Of a DNA stretch of 64,000 nt, positions 15,899 to 24,538 are shown piece by piece. The stretch is from Chamaesiphon minutus PCC 6605 (GTDB taxonomy: Bacteria > Cyanobacteriota > Cyanobacteriia > Cyanobacteriales > Chamaesiphonaceae). A program made the translations under genes and the position numbers. The stretch is from assembly GCF_000317145.1 (NCBI RefSeq), contig NC_019697.1, positions 2,824,385-2,888,384 on the forward strand, given 5' to 3'. The notes beneath the pieces are model-generated. The model was not told the origin of the DNA and searched no databases. It was given only the letters and a program-made list of their open reading frames with translations. The first letter of the stretch is position 1. The number at the start of each line of letters is the position of its first letter.

Positions 15899-17754
15899 GA
15901 GGTTTTCGATCGTGGTTCGGGGGTGGTGATAGATGCATCGATGGTCATGGGCTGTTTGAGCCACGTAAACCGGAAAATGGCACCTTCTCCAGGCATAGAT
16001 TCTAGCTCGATTGTCCCGCCTTCAGAAGTGACGATTTTTTTGACAATTGCTAGTCCGGCTCCAATATTTTCTTGGAGGTCGCGAGCTTTTAGGGTTTGAA
16101 AGATGGTATAAATTCTAGTTTGAAATTGAGGCTCGATCCCGTCCCCATTGTCAAAAATTGAGAATTCGTAGCGATCGCCTAGATCGATCGCCGATATTTC
16201 TACTATACCCGCTTTAGTCGGATGATGTCGAATGGCATTATCGATCAGGTGCGTGAGCACTTGTTCGAGCGGTCGCCAACGGGTATCGAACGTTGGCATG
16301 GGGGTGACGATCTTGATGTTAAAAGTCTCTGGGGGTGAGAGCATCTGGATGACTTTTTCGAGCATTCGATGGACATCGACAGTGACGATCGGAGACTGGG
16401 TACGTCCGGCGCGCGAGTATTCGAGCAAGCTATTGAGCAGTGCTTGCATTCGGTAGACGCGGCGGCGCAGGAGCTGCATTTGCGATCGAGTTTCTTCAGA
16501 CATGTTTTCGGCCAGATCTTCTTCTACCCATTCTGATAGGCTGGCGATCGCCCGTAGCGGTGCTTTGAGATCGTGCGCGGTGACATAGGCAAACCGATCG
16601 AGTTCGCTATTAGTTTGGCGTAATGAATAGTTGCTAGCATTGAGCGAAGCATTAAGCTGTGCTAGTTCGACGGCTTTAGCTTGAAGTTTGGCGGCAGCTT
16701 GTTGACGATCGGTAATATCCCGGACGATGGCGATCCGATCGTCATCGAAGGCAATACTATTCATTGACACTTCGATCGGGAACAATTCGCCGTTTTTGCG
16801 CTGTCCCATCGCTTGCCAAATTTGACCGATCGGCGGTGCTTTGGCGAGCAGTTCCGGTTCGTAATGCAATAATTTGCGGGTATCTTCGGCTTCGCTATTT
16901 AGTAGTTGTTTCCAGTCCCAGCCGATGACTTCGTTAGGCTGGTAACCAAACATTTTCACCGCTGCATGATTGAAGCTCTCTATTCGACCTTTAGGGTCGA
17001 TAAGGATGACACCATCGACGATATTACCCACGATCGCTTCGACTTGACTGCGACTTTCACGTAAGCGAACGTCCCGCTCGCGGAGTTCTTTAGCTAATTC
17101 CTGAAGGATTCTAATTGCCAAGATCGTACCGATTATCCCGATCGCGATCCCGCACCACATGGCATCGGCGTTGAGTTGTTGCTGTTGTTGTAGTTCGCGG
17201 GTGCGGATGTCTAATAGGCGATATTCTTCGGCTTCCAATTCGCTAATGACTTTCCGAAATCGATCCATCGCTTGTTTGCCATTAAGTAGGCGATCGCGTG
17301 TCACCTGAGCGGTACCGATCTCGCCTGCATCTACGCGGCTAACGCTCTGCTTGAGTAAGTTCATGCGCTCGTTGGCAACCTGAGTGAGCAACTTCGCTCG
17401 CTGGAGTTGCGCTGGATTGTCTTTAACGAGCTGCTCTAAGCCGCTCAGTGTAGGGGTGAGGGTTTTGAGAGCCAAATTGTATGATTCGAGAAAAGTTTTG
17501 TCTTTACCAATGAAGTAGCCGCGTACCCCAGTTTCGGCATTGAGGATACTAATTAAGCTGCCCTTGCTTTGGGTCAAAATTTGATTGGTATGGTCTACGT
17601 AAGTCTGTGATTCGACCATCCTTTGGCGGAGGACCGTGTAGGCGACGACCGTACCGATCAGGCACATTAACGGAATACATACAGCAATAGACCCCCGACC
17701 TTCGATCGGCAGTTGTTTCCAATAAGTTGTAAATCTGTGCCAACAACCTTTCAT
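15892..17754 (-). CDS. CHASE3-PAS sensor histidine kinase (Cph1-like core)
   Basis: 620 aa. TM1 at about 21-42, an extracytoplasmic CHASE3 domain (about 45-190, with NAETGVRGYFIG), TM2 about 198-218, and a PAS/PAC domain (about 233-350, ending in IAIVRDITDRQ). A coiled linker precedes the HisKA box with His394 in YVTAHDLKAPLRAI, which is the cyanobacterial phytochrome-type kinase core. The HATPase domain has N box (HLIDNAIRHH) and G1 (DNGDGI). It senses an unknown periplasmic and cytoplasmic signal and overlaps its response regulator gene. Confidence 0.93.
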   Translation of the reverse strand: MKGCWHRFTTYWKQLPIEGRGSIAVCIPLMCLIGTVVAYTVLRQRMVESQTYVDHTNQILTQSKGSLISILNAETGVRGYFIGKDKTFLESYNLALKTLTPTLSGLEQLVKDNPAQLQRAKLLTQVANERMNLLKQSVSRVDAGEIGTAQVTRDRLLNGKQAMDRFRKVISELEAEEYRLLDIRTRELQQQQQLNADAMWCGIAIGIIGTILAIRILQELAKELRERDVRLRESRSQVEAIVGNIVDGVILIDPKGRIESFNHAAVKMFGYQPNEVIGWDWKQLLNSEAEDTRKLLHYEPELLAKAPPIGQIWQAMGQRKNGELFPIEVSMNSIAFDDDRIAIVRDITDRQQAAAKLQAKAVELAQLNASLNASNYSLRQTNSELDRFAYVTAHDLKAPLRAIASLSEWVEEDLAENMSEETRSQMQLLRRRVYRMQALLNSLLEYSRAGRTQSPIVTVDVHRMLEKVIQMLSPPETFNIKIVTPMPTFDTRWRPLEQVLTHLIDNAIRHHPTKAGIVEISAIDLGDRYEFSIFDNGDGIEPQFQTRIYTIFQTLKARDLQENIGAGLAIVKKIVTSEGGTIELESMPGEGAIFRFTWLKQPMTIDASITTPEPRSKTSC

Positions 17755-18250
17755 CTATACAGTCAAACCACTACACACCTTAATTTTTTTAGATAAAGAG
17801 AGGGTGTTGATTTTTGTTAATTATTTCCGCCCCGATTGTCTCTATCTTCTTCAACTATCGCCGATCTGAGCCGAGCGTCCCTCTCTCTTTTGACTCATTC
17901 CCCTTTCGACATCAAAAATCTATCTGTAGTTTCCGCTCTCCAAGTTGATGATAGCCGTAAATCTCTTTCTTGACTAGGGGATTTATTTGGTAGATCTGGT
18001 TCGGGATTGCGCTATTTTTCGACCTGACGCTCTTCGTTACAATGTATTTGATTGCCATAAATCTAAGCATTCTCATGTGGCAGCGATATAAACCTACTAC
18101 CTACTACAGTACCGCATCGTTGCAAATCGAAAAGTTACTCTAAATGCAGACAGACTTCAGATCCGAGTAGAACCCATCAAGGTCTATATTGTGTAGTTGA
18201 CGCTAGACTAATAACTATGCTTTTCTTCAATTTATTCACAGGTGGTTTTT
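17755..18250. other. Divergent intergenic region, 496 bp
   Basis: It lies between the minus-strand kinase operon and the plus-strand NarL regulator and must hold both promoters. No ORF or RNA was recognised. Confidence 0.4.
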
Positions 18251-18964
18251 ATGAGCGATATTCGTGTAGTCCTAATTGAAGATCACGATGTGGTGCGAAT
18301 TGGGTTGCGGACAGTCTTACAGATTCAAGAAGGAGTTGAAGTTGTTGGCGAAGCTACCAATGGCCAACAAGGATTGAATTTGTTGCAAACAACAGATGTG
18401 GATGTAGCCCTAGTAGATATTGGTTTGCCCGTGATGGATGGCATCGAGTTGGTACAGCAGTTTCGGAAATTCCAGCAAGAGCACCCAGAAGTTAAAACTA
18501 AGGCAATCATGCTGACGATGCTTAGTAATGAAGATACAGTCTTGGCTGCGTTTGCGGCTGGAGCGGACTCTTATTGCATTAAAGATGTCGGCATCGAGTC
18601 ACTGATCGAGGCTATTCGGATGACACATGCAGGTAATGCCTGGATCGATCCAGCGATCGCGAGTATTGTATTGCGTCAGATGCGACAGAGTATACCAAAA
18701 CCTGCAACTCAAAAGCAAACAGTCGAGATTCGATCGGTCGAACCAGAATACGAGCAGGTACTAGCATCAGATCCGGTAACGGAGCGCGAGCGTGAAGTCT
18801 TGGAATTAATGGTGGCGGGTTGTACGAATGTGGTAATCGCCGAGCGGTTATTTATTACCGTCGGTACAGTCAAAACCCACGTTCGGAATATTTTAGCCAA
18901 GATGTGTGCCGATGACCGCACGGAGGCTGCGGTTAGGGCGTTGCGATCGGGAATTATTAATTAG
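18251..18964 (+). CDS. NarL/FixJ-family response regulator
   Basis: 237 aa from the ATG at 18251, with AGGTGG five bases upstream; a GTG three codons earlier overlaps that site. Receiver domain 1-125 with EDHD (10-13) and phospho-acceptor Asp56 in LVDIGLP. A ~45-residue linker follows. The C-terminal LuxR-type HTH (about 172-232) is recognisable from TEREREVLELMVAG, the NVVIAERLFITVGTVKTHV helix-turn-helix and NILAKM. It should bind DNA as a dimer when phosphorylated. It stands close to two kinases, which are candidate partners. The TAG stop leads straight into a heptamer array. Confidence 0.95.
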   Translation: MSDIRVVLIEDHDVVRIGLRTVLQIQEGVEVVGEATNGQQGLNLLQTTDVDVALVDIGLPVMDGIELVQQFRKFQQEHPEVKTKAIMLTMLSNEDTVLAAFAAGADSYCIKDVGIESLIEAIRMTHAGNAWIDPAIASIVLRQMRQSIPKPATQKQTVEIRSVEPEYEQVLASDPVTEREREVLELMVAGCTNVVIAERLFITVGTVKTHVRNILAKMCADDRTEAAVRALRSGIIN

Positions 18965-18970
18965 GGGATA

Positions 18971-19070
18971 GGCTTTAGGCTTTAGGCTTTAGGCTTTAGG
19001 CTTTAGGCTTTAGGCTTTAGGCTTTAGGCTTTAGGCTTTAGGCTTTAGGCTTTAGGCTTTAGGCTTTAGG
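18971..19070 (+). repeat. GGCTTTA heptamer tandem array (~14 copies)
   Basis: About 100 bp of near-perfect GGCTTTA units begin six bases after the TAG of the NarL regulator. Decayed units follow to about 19110. Confidence 0.97.
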
Positions 19071-19144
19071 AGTTAGGCTTTAGGGGTTGGGCTTTAGGGT
19101 TTAGGATGTAGGGGGTAGAGGGTAGAAGTTTAACAGAATTGGAA

Positions 19145-19184
19145 CCCATTACCCATTACCCATTACCCATTACCCATTACCCAT
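19145..19184. repeat. CCCATTA heptamer tandem array (~5-6 copies)
   Basis: Units of CCCATTA end directly at the stop of the minus-strand lipid kinase. On that gene's sense strand the unit reads TAATGGG. Confidence 0.95.
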
Positions 19185-20171
19185 CTAACCCTTATCCTCG
19201 ATCGTCAAATTAGGCAACCCCTCTAACTTTTCAGTCGGTTGGACTTCTTCGATTTTGGGGGCGAAGACGGTGAGTCCGTTGGGGATGCACTCGACTTCTA
19301 GTGGGGTAGTGCCGATGACTTCGCCATCGAGGACTACTTTTTGGGGTGGGGTGGTGGTGACTGTAAATTTTTTCGATCGAACGAAGCCGACGTCTTCGCG
19401 TTGGGAGGCTTCGCCGCGTAAGGTGGAGCTGAGCAAATCGTAAGAGGTGGCGATCGCGCCTAGGGCGGTCTTAGAGGTGACGATCGTCAAATCGAGGAGT
19501 CCATCGTCGAAGACTACTTCTGCGCCTCCTTGAGCCAAAATTGACGTCGCTGGAGCGGCATTTGCGATCGTGATCGCCGATGCCAAGACGGTGATGATTT
19601 TATCGTCTGTTTCGATTTTGGCTTCAAACTGTTCGAGGTTGCGGAGTTGGCTGAGTCCCGCCAGGACATATGCCATCATCCCCAAGCGATTTTTGGATTC
19701 GCGATCGGCCAAATTTACCGTCTCAGCTTCAAAGCCGATGCCAGCGAGTAGCACCATCGGCAAGCCATTACACCGCGCCATATCTACGACTTTGGTGCCC
19801 CCTGCTAAGATCGACTCGCAGGCTTCGGGGATACTAGTAGGCAGATCCAAAGCATTGGCAAAGGCGTTGGCAGTACCGCGCGAAATAATCCCCAATGGGA
19901 TACTGCTACCAATTAGGGCTGCGGCTACCGCCGAGAGGGTGCCATCGCCACCAGAAGCAATTATCGACTCGGCACCACGTTCGATCGCGGCTTTGGCGAG
20001 TTCGCCAGGTTCGCAGTCTGCTGTCGTGACGACTACTTCGATTTCGATCCCTTCTACCGGATTAGCTTCATCGGCGCAACCGCTGAGAATCGTCAAAATC
20101 GTCTCTAGATCGACATCGGGATCGCCTTGTCCGGCAACTGGATTAAAAATGAGACAGGCTTTAAGTTTCAT
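19185..20171 (-). CDS. Diacylglycerol/lipid kinase family protein (YegS/BmrU-like)
   Basis: 328 aa. The N-terminal nucleotide-binding domain has NPVAGQGDP (10-18) and the signature SGGDGTLSAV with GGDGT at 74-78. It is followed by GIISRGTANAFANAL, which lines the ATP site. The C-terminal beta-sandwich has DGLLDLTIV and LDGEVIGTTPLEV. Family members phosphorylate diacylglycerol, sphingoid bases or similar lipids. AGAGGA precedes the ATG, overlapping the end of the DUF1003 gene, so the two form an operon with four bases between stop and start. The exact lipid substrate is unknown. Confidence 0.92.
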   Translation of the reverse strand: MKLKACLIFNPVAGQGDPDVDLETILTILSGCADEANPVEGIEIEVVVTTADCEPGELAKAAIERGAESIIASGGDGTLSAVAAALIGSSIPLGIISRGTANAFANALDLPTSIPEACESILAGGTKVVDMARCNGLPMVLLAGIGFEAETVNLADRESKNRLGMMAYVLAGLSQLRNLEQFEAKIETDDKIITVLASAITIANAAPATSILAQGGAEVVFDDGLLDLTIVTSKTALGAIATSYDLLSSTLRGEASQREDVGFVRSKKFTVTTTPPQKVVLDGEVIGTTPLEVECIPNGLTVFAPKIEEVQPTEKLEGLPNLTIEDKG

Positions 20172-20175
20172 GAGA

Positions 20176-20823
20176 TTATTCCTCTAAATCTGTAGTTGGT
20201 GATGGTTCAGAAATTTTTTGAATGACTTCCAAAATTACCTGCGGATCGGTGGCTTGTTTCATCAATTCGGCTTCTTCATCGTTCCGATTTTTGACATTAG
20301 GTAAATCGATCCGCAATTCTTCAACTAAGGAAATCAATTTGGCAATTTTTTGCTCGGTAATCAGGTTGAGTTGCAGCATCAATTGAGTGCGATCTTCATT
20401 GAGCTTTTCTTGGCGATTTTCATAGACTAGTACTCCGGTGGATATTAGCAATGAAGCTAAGTCTAACCATTGTTCGCGCAGACTAAATTCGGGAAAATTT
20501 GCAGGTAAAATATGCATTTCTACCAAATAACCGCAGAATTCCCACACCAGAAAAAAGACGATTTGAAAGTACAAAAATTCGGCGGTGCCAAAAACACTGA
20601 CGATTTTTTCTAAACTACGTTGAGCCTTAGTCGATCGTGCTTGGTACTGCTCTTGGTGCTCGGCGATCGTTTCGATATTTTTGAGAATCTGCTCTGGGAT
20701 CAGCGTATCGATATCTACATCACTTTGGGTAATCGACGTCACAATTTCGGGATTATCCCCCGAGGACGATCTACCCCCGATCGATCTAGTATCAATAATG
20801 ATATTTTTAGAACTTTTTGTCAT
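20176..20823 (-). CDS. DUF1003 family membrane protein
   Basis: 215 aa. Residues about 70-170 match DUF1003 (PF06210): a hydrophobic hairpin (LYFQIVFFLVWEFCGYLV and WLDLASLLISTGVLV) followed by YENRQEKLNEDRTQLMLQLN, the family hallmark. The N-terminus is polar and possibly disordered; the C-terminal ~45 residues are an acidic helix. Function unknown. It is the first gene of a two-gene operon with the lipid kinase. A 3'-end fragment of a paralogue lies just upstream at 20897-21088. Confidence 0.9.
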   Translation of the reverse strand: MTKSSKNIIIDTRSIGGRSSSGDNPEIVTSITQSDVDIDTLIPEQILKNIETIAEHQEQYQARSTKAQRSLEKIVSVFGTAEFLYFQIVFFLVWEFCGYLVEMHILPANFPEFSLREQWLDLASLLISTGVLVYENRQEKLNEDRTQLMLQLNLITEQKIAKLISLVEELRIDLPNVKNRNDEEAELMKQATDPQVILEVIQKISEPSPTTDLEE

Positions 20824-20896
20824 TGGGATTTTGGACTTTGGATTTTAGATTAGCTTTTATTATTGACTCCCTCTTTCCTGCTCCCAGCTTCCCACC

Positions 20897-21088
20897 CTAA
20901 TTAGGATCGGATTTAATTTCTAATTCCTCACTCAATAGGTGGTTGGCATTTTTATGAATGACTGCCAAAATTGCTTGCGGATCGATCGCTTGTTGTATCT
21001 CTTCAGCCTCGGCGTCAGGGCAATTTTTGATATTAGGTAAATCGGTACGCAGTTGTTCTACTAAAGAAATTAACTTTCGTTTGTGATG
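20897..21088 (-). pseudogene. 3' fragment of a DUF1003 paralogue
   Basis: The minus strand reads KLISLVEQLRTDLPNIKN, then DPQAILAVIHKNAN and stop. This parallels KLISLVEELRIDLPNVKN and DPQVILEVIQK at the end of the intact gene. Upstream of KLIS the similarity stops abruptly. No start is present. Confidence 0.85.
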
Positions 21089-21207
21089 GGTTTTCCCCCT
21101 TTAAATCTATTTGTTACCTACAGATTTTGTGGGACTGGTGCCTAGTTTCGACCTGCTGGTGATAGAGAACCCCTCGTAAACCGTCAGAAAACCCCTGTGG
21201 GGCATTC

Positions 21208-21396
21208 GTGACAAGTTAAGGCGCGATCGCAATTGTCAAGCACGTTTGGCGATCCTTCGATCGACCGTTACATCAGATATTCAGAGATCGAATACATTAG
21301 CACTATCAATCGAGTTTTTTGATATATAGTGAGACCGAACCAACAGCCACGCTATATATGGGTGTTGACATTCGATCGAAAACCTTAACTTGTCAC
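21208..21396. mobile_element. MITE-like element with 14-bp terminal inverted repeats
   Basis: GTGACAAGTTAAGG (21208-21221) and CCTTAACTTGTCAC (21383-21396) are perfect inverted repeats enclosing 161 bp. With two mismatches the match extends outward over GGCAT. There is no convincing ORF inside and no clear target duplication. Transposition is inferred only. Confidence 0.6.
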
Positions 21397-21412
21397 AGAT
21401 GCCTGTGGGGAG

Positions 21413-21925
21413 GCTACCGCGTACATATAATTCGGCTAGACTTCGTTTCTAGATCTAAATCCCCCCTAACCCCCCTTAAAAAGCTACCGTGTATACACAA
21501 GTCTGGAGGGAAGCGAAAACCCTAGAAATCCCCCTGTCTTGTCTCCCTAATCCGTCGGGGAACCCGACGTTGGCGCAGCCACTCCAAAGGAGTTACGGGA
21601 GCCGCTAAATCCCCCTTTTCAAGGGGGACTTTGACCGGATCTTAGCCCCTTTTTAAGGGGGTTTGGGGGATTTAGATCTAGAAACGAAGTCAATCAGACT
21701 TGTGTATACACGGTAGCCTTAAAAAGGGGGGAACCAGATGCGGAAGTCCCCCTGCTTGGTACGCTCCCATGGTCGGGTTTCCCGACCGGAGCGAATCCGC
21801 TTTTTAAGGGGGATTTAGCGGATGCAACCACGCGGAGAGTGGAGGAGCATGTGTTGCACCAAGCAGGGGGATTCACACCAATTTCGCTTCTCACCAGAGA
21901 TGTGTGTACACGGTAGCCTGGGAGG
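21413..21925. repeat. Composite palindromic repeat, copy B
   Basis: The left end has GGCTACCGCGTACATATAA with GACTTCGTTTCTAGATC and a C-rich tract. Internal arms contain AGATCTAGAAACGAAGTC and CTTGTGTATACACGGTAGCC. A third arm (GTGTGTACACGGTAGCC) lies near 21909-21925. Between the arms are GC-rich hairpins such as GGTCGGGTTTCCCGACC. No gene. It is related to 8309-8542. Confidence 0.75.
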
Positions 21926-22022
21926 GGTGCCCGTAGGGCTGCTAGTCGGGTGACCCGCCTAGTGGAGTGGGTAGATCTCCACAGTAACTCAAGTAACTTC
22001 TGCCCTCTGCCCTCTGCCTGAG

Positions 22023-23498
22023 TTATTGTTTGACCCAAACCGAGACAGATCCGCCATTACAGCGAAACTCAGCCCAGCCATCATCATTGGTGGTAATTGG
22101 CTCCTTAACATGTTCGGTAATATCAACGTAGGTAGTATTAGGCTGACCGATTTCCATCCATTTGCCGCCACCCGATCCATTTGTGAGGACTACAGCCATG
22201 CCGCCGGGATGCTCGTCATCGCCCAATCTCGTCCACCCGATGGTACTGGGATGGTCAAAATAGTCGTATTGTGCGCCGTAGGCATAGTTTTGGCGGGCGT
22301 AGAGGAATTTGTCGATTAAGAACCGATGACAGTCCATCCAGATTTCATACTCGTTGCCGTCTTTGCCATAATCTTTGTAGTTCGCGCCATAGTAGTCGCC
22401 ATAAAAGATGCAGGGGTATCCGGCTTCGCGGAGTAAGATCAATGCGTAAGCCAGCGGTTTGAACCATGGCTCGACGATCGATTCGAGAGACTGGAGCGGT
22501 TGCGAATCGTGATTTTCGACTAGGGTGACAGCGAGTGTCGGCTGTTGCTGTACCAACGAGTTGTCAAAAATTTTGGTCAGATCGTAGTTTTCACCAGCTT
22601 GGCTGGCTACATGGAAGTTGTAGTGGAGTGGGGCGTCGAATAAATGAACGGTTCCGTCGGTAGTTTCGATAAAGTGATGCAGCGCATCGACTTCATAAGA
22701 CCAATATTCACCAACTGCAAACAAATCGCGCTTGGCGTATTGCCGGACATGTTGGAGCCATTCTTGAAAGAACTCAGCCGAGACGTGTTTGACAGCATCA
22801 AACCTAAAGCCATCGATGTCGGTAGTGTCATAACACCATTCGCCCCAATATTTGAGTTCGCCGACGACTTCGGGATTCTCCATATCGAGATCGCAACCCA
22901 TTAGATAGTCAAAGTTACCCTTCTCTTTATCGACATTTTCTTCAAACGACTTGCCTTTGAGCAGATAAACTGCCGATTCGCCCTCATTGTAGGCGTTGTA
23001 GTCGATCGCGTCAAAATGCCACCAGTGCCACTCCATGGTTGAATGTTTACCTTGGCGTCCGGGGAAGGTAAAATGCGTCCAAGCTTTGATGGTTTGATAT
23101 TCACCAATGGGAGCGTGACGATCTTCCATGTTAAACGGCGTCGCTTCGACTTCTTCGGCTTCATCTGCGCCCATTTTGTGATTGAACACCACATCGGCAT
23201 AGACTCGAATTCCTGCGGCTTTAGCAGCTTTGATGGCGTTGACGTACTCTTCTTTGGTACCGTATTTCGTCCGCACCGAGCCTTTTTGGTCGAACTCGCC
23301 CAGATCGAACAAGTCGTAGACACCGTAGCCGACATCCATACCGCCGCCAGTGCCTTTATAAGCAGGCGGTAACCAGAGAGAAGTGATGCCTGCCTCCGCT
23401 AGTTCTTGAGATTTCGCTGCCACCTGATTCCACAGGCTACCGTCATCTGGGTTGTACCAGTGAAAGTATTGCATCATTACACCGTTAGGGTCAGACAT
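22023..23498 (-). CDS. Alpha-amylase, GH13 (cytoplasmic type)
   Basis: 491 aa, the size of the cytoplasmic GH13 alpha-amylases (AmyS type); no signal peptide, so it should act on glycogen inside the cell. The four family motifs are visible: region I ADVVFNH (101-107), region II GFRFDAVKH with nucleophile Asp234, region III AVGEYWS with acid/base Glu264, and region IV VENHDS with Asp331. A calcium-site Asp cluster precedes region II. The C-terminal beta domain ends in GGSVSVWVKQ. No strong ribosome site is seen. It stands alone after repeat DNA. Confidence 0.95.
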   Translation of the reverse strand: MSDPNGVMMQYFHWYNPDDGSLWNQVAAKSQELAEAGITSLWLPPAYKGTGGGMDVGYGVYDLFDLGEFDQKGSVRTKYGTKEEYVNAIKAAKAAGIRVYADVVFNHKMGADEAEEVEATPFNMEDRHAPIGEYQTIKAWTHFTFPGRQGKHSTMEWHWWHFDAIDYNAYNEGESAVYLLKGKSFEENVDKEKGNFDYLMGCDLDMENPEVVGELKYWGEWCYDTTDIDGFRFDAVKHVSAEFFQEWLQHVRQYAKRDLFAVGEYWSYEVDALHHFIETTDGTVHLFDAPLHYNFHVASQAGENYDLTKIFDNSLVQQQPTLAVTLVENHDSQPLQSLESIVEPWFKPLAYALILLREAGYPCIFYGDYYGANYKDYGKDGNEYEIWMDCHRFLIDKFLYARQNYAYGAQYDYFDHPSTIGWTRLGDDEHPGGMAVVLTNGSGGGKWMEIGQPNTTYVDITEHVKEPITTNDDGWAEFRCNGGSVSVWVKQ

Positions 23499-23936
23499 AT
23501 ATTATTGAGTCGATCGAGAGGTTAATAAGCGACAACCGTAAAATTATTGTCGCTCCTAATTTTCTCTTTACGGCTATAGGCTTGTCTATCGGGCATTCGG
23601 GGCATCTGTATCGAGCATCGTTCCCCAATTTAGTCTATCTTTTGCAGGATAAAATCTGCAATTTAAATCTATCTAAAGAGGGAGAGTATTTTCGACTCGA
23701 TCGTTATCGAACATCGAAAATGGGCGCGCTCGATCGATTCGCTACTATTTTCGGGTGGCACCTGACTCGATCTCTGGAGATTCGATGGCGATCGAATAAC
23801 TTTTCCCTCACCACTGTTCGACCGATAGAAAGAGTGGTTTGTGATAAACATTGGAAAAATAATACTTCGATCGAACGATTGTTTTTAAAATCTTTACTGT
23901 TACAAATAGAGTGTACGCACTTAACCAAATAATAAT
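23499..23936. other. Divergent intergenic region, 438 bp
   Basis: It separates the amylase from the secreted-protein gene. One 116-codon frame runs through it, but with no ribosome site or family resemblance, and opposite-strand frames are equally open. Not called as a gene. Confidence 0.4.
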
Positions 23937-24281
23937 ATGAAACTCAGAGTTACTACTCTAGCTTCTGTTGTAAAACGTAGTTTTCAACAAGTCCTAATTG
24001 GCTTGCTGATGACCGTTTCGCTGTGGCAGGGAATCGGCGTAAGCATGGATAATGCTGTTGCTGCACCGATCGTCCTCGATAGTAAAGCTAGCATTATCGA
24101 TCGAGTGATCAGAAAAGAAAAGGCAGAAGAACAAAAAATAGAAGAAGCCCTTAAAGATGGCAATCAACCTGTCAAACAAAGTTTAGACAAAGCTAAAGAG
24201 GTCATCGAGCAGGAAGCCGAACAACTTAAAGACGCTCCTCAAGACCTGGTTGAAAAGAGCAAAAGTCTCTTAGACAAGTAA
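23937..24281 (+). CDS. Secreted small helical protein, unknown
   Basis: 114 aa. A basic start and hydrophobic segment (about 17-35) end with NAVAAP, a signal peptidase I site after AVA. The mature ~70 residues are almost all Lys, Glu, Asp, Ala and Gln and predict one or two long amphipathic helices. Periodic spacing (VIRKEKAEEQKIEEAL, SLDKAKEVIEQEAEQL) suggests a coiled coil. Likely periplasmic or lumenal. Function unknown; the layout recalls the product at 6328-6678. Confidence 0.7.
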   Translation: MKLRVTTLASVVKRSFQQVLIGLLMTVSLWQGIGVSMDNAVAAPIVLDSKASIIDRVIRKEKAEEQKIEEALKDGNQPVKQSLDKAKEVIEQEAEQLKDAPQDLVEKSKSLLDK

Positions 24282-24448
24282 CTCTTTATCTAACCCACCT
24301 GGGCTAGACTTCAACATTACAGGCGGTTGAGATAGATAAATTAATGGTGTTGCCGTTCGCAGATACTTTCCTAACTACCAGGAAGATCTTCGCCTGTCTC
24401 CGATCTTACAATCGCGCAACACCAACTAAAGTATTTTCTCAGGGTGAG

Positions 24449-24467
24449 AGCCGAATTTAGTTCGGCT
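24449..24467 (+). terminator. Rho-independent terminator
   Basis: AGCCGAA, a 5-nt loop, TTCGGCT, then a TATTTT tail. It lies ~170 bp behind the 114-aa secreted-protein gene. Confidence 0.75.
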
Positions 24468-24538
24468 TATTTTCAAGTGTCGGCAGCGACTGTGACGATC
24501 GATAATTCCACTATTATGGGTAACTAAAATTTTCGACC

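Noticed and set aside
18971-19184. Possible CRISPR array
   Set aside because: Units are only 7 bp with no spacers; no cas genes nearby. These are heptamer tandem repeats.
23582-23932. 116-codon plus-strand ORF before the 114-aa secreted gene
   Set aside because: No ribosome site or family resemblance; opposite frames equally open; spacer between divergent genes.
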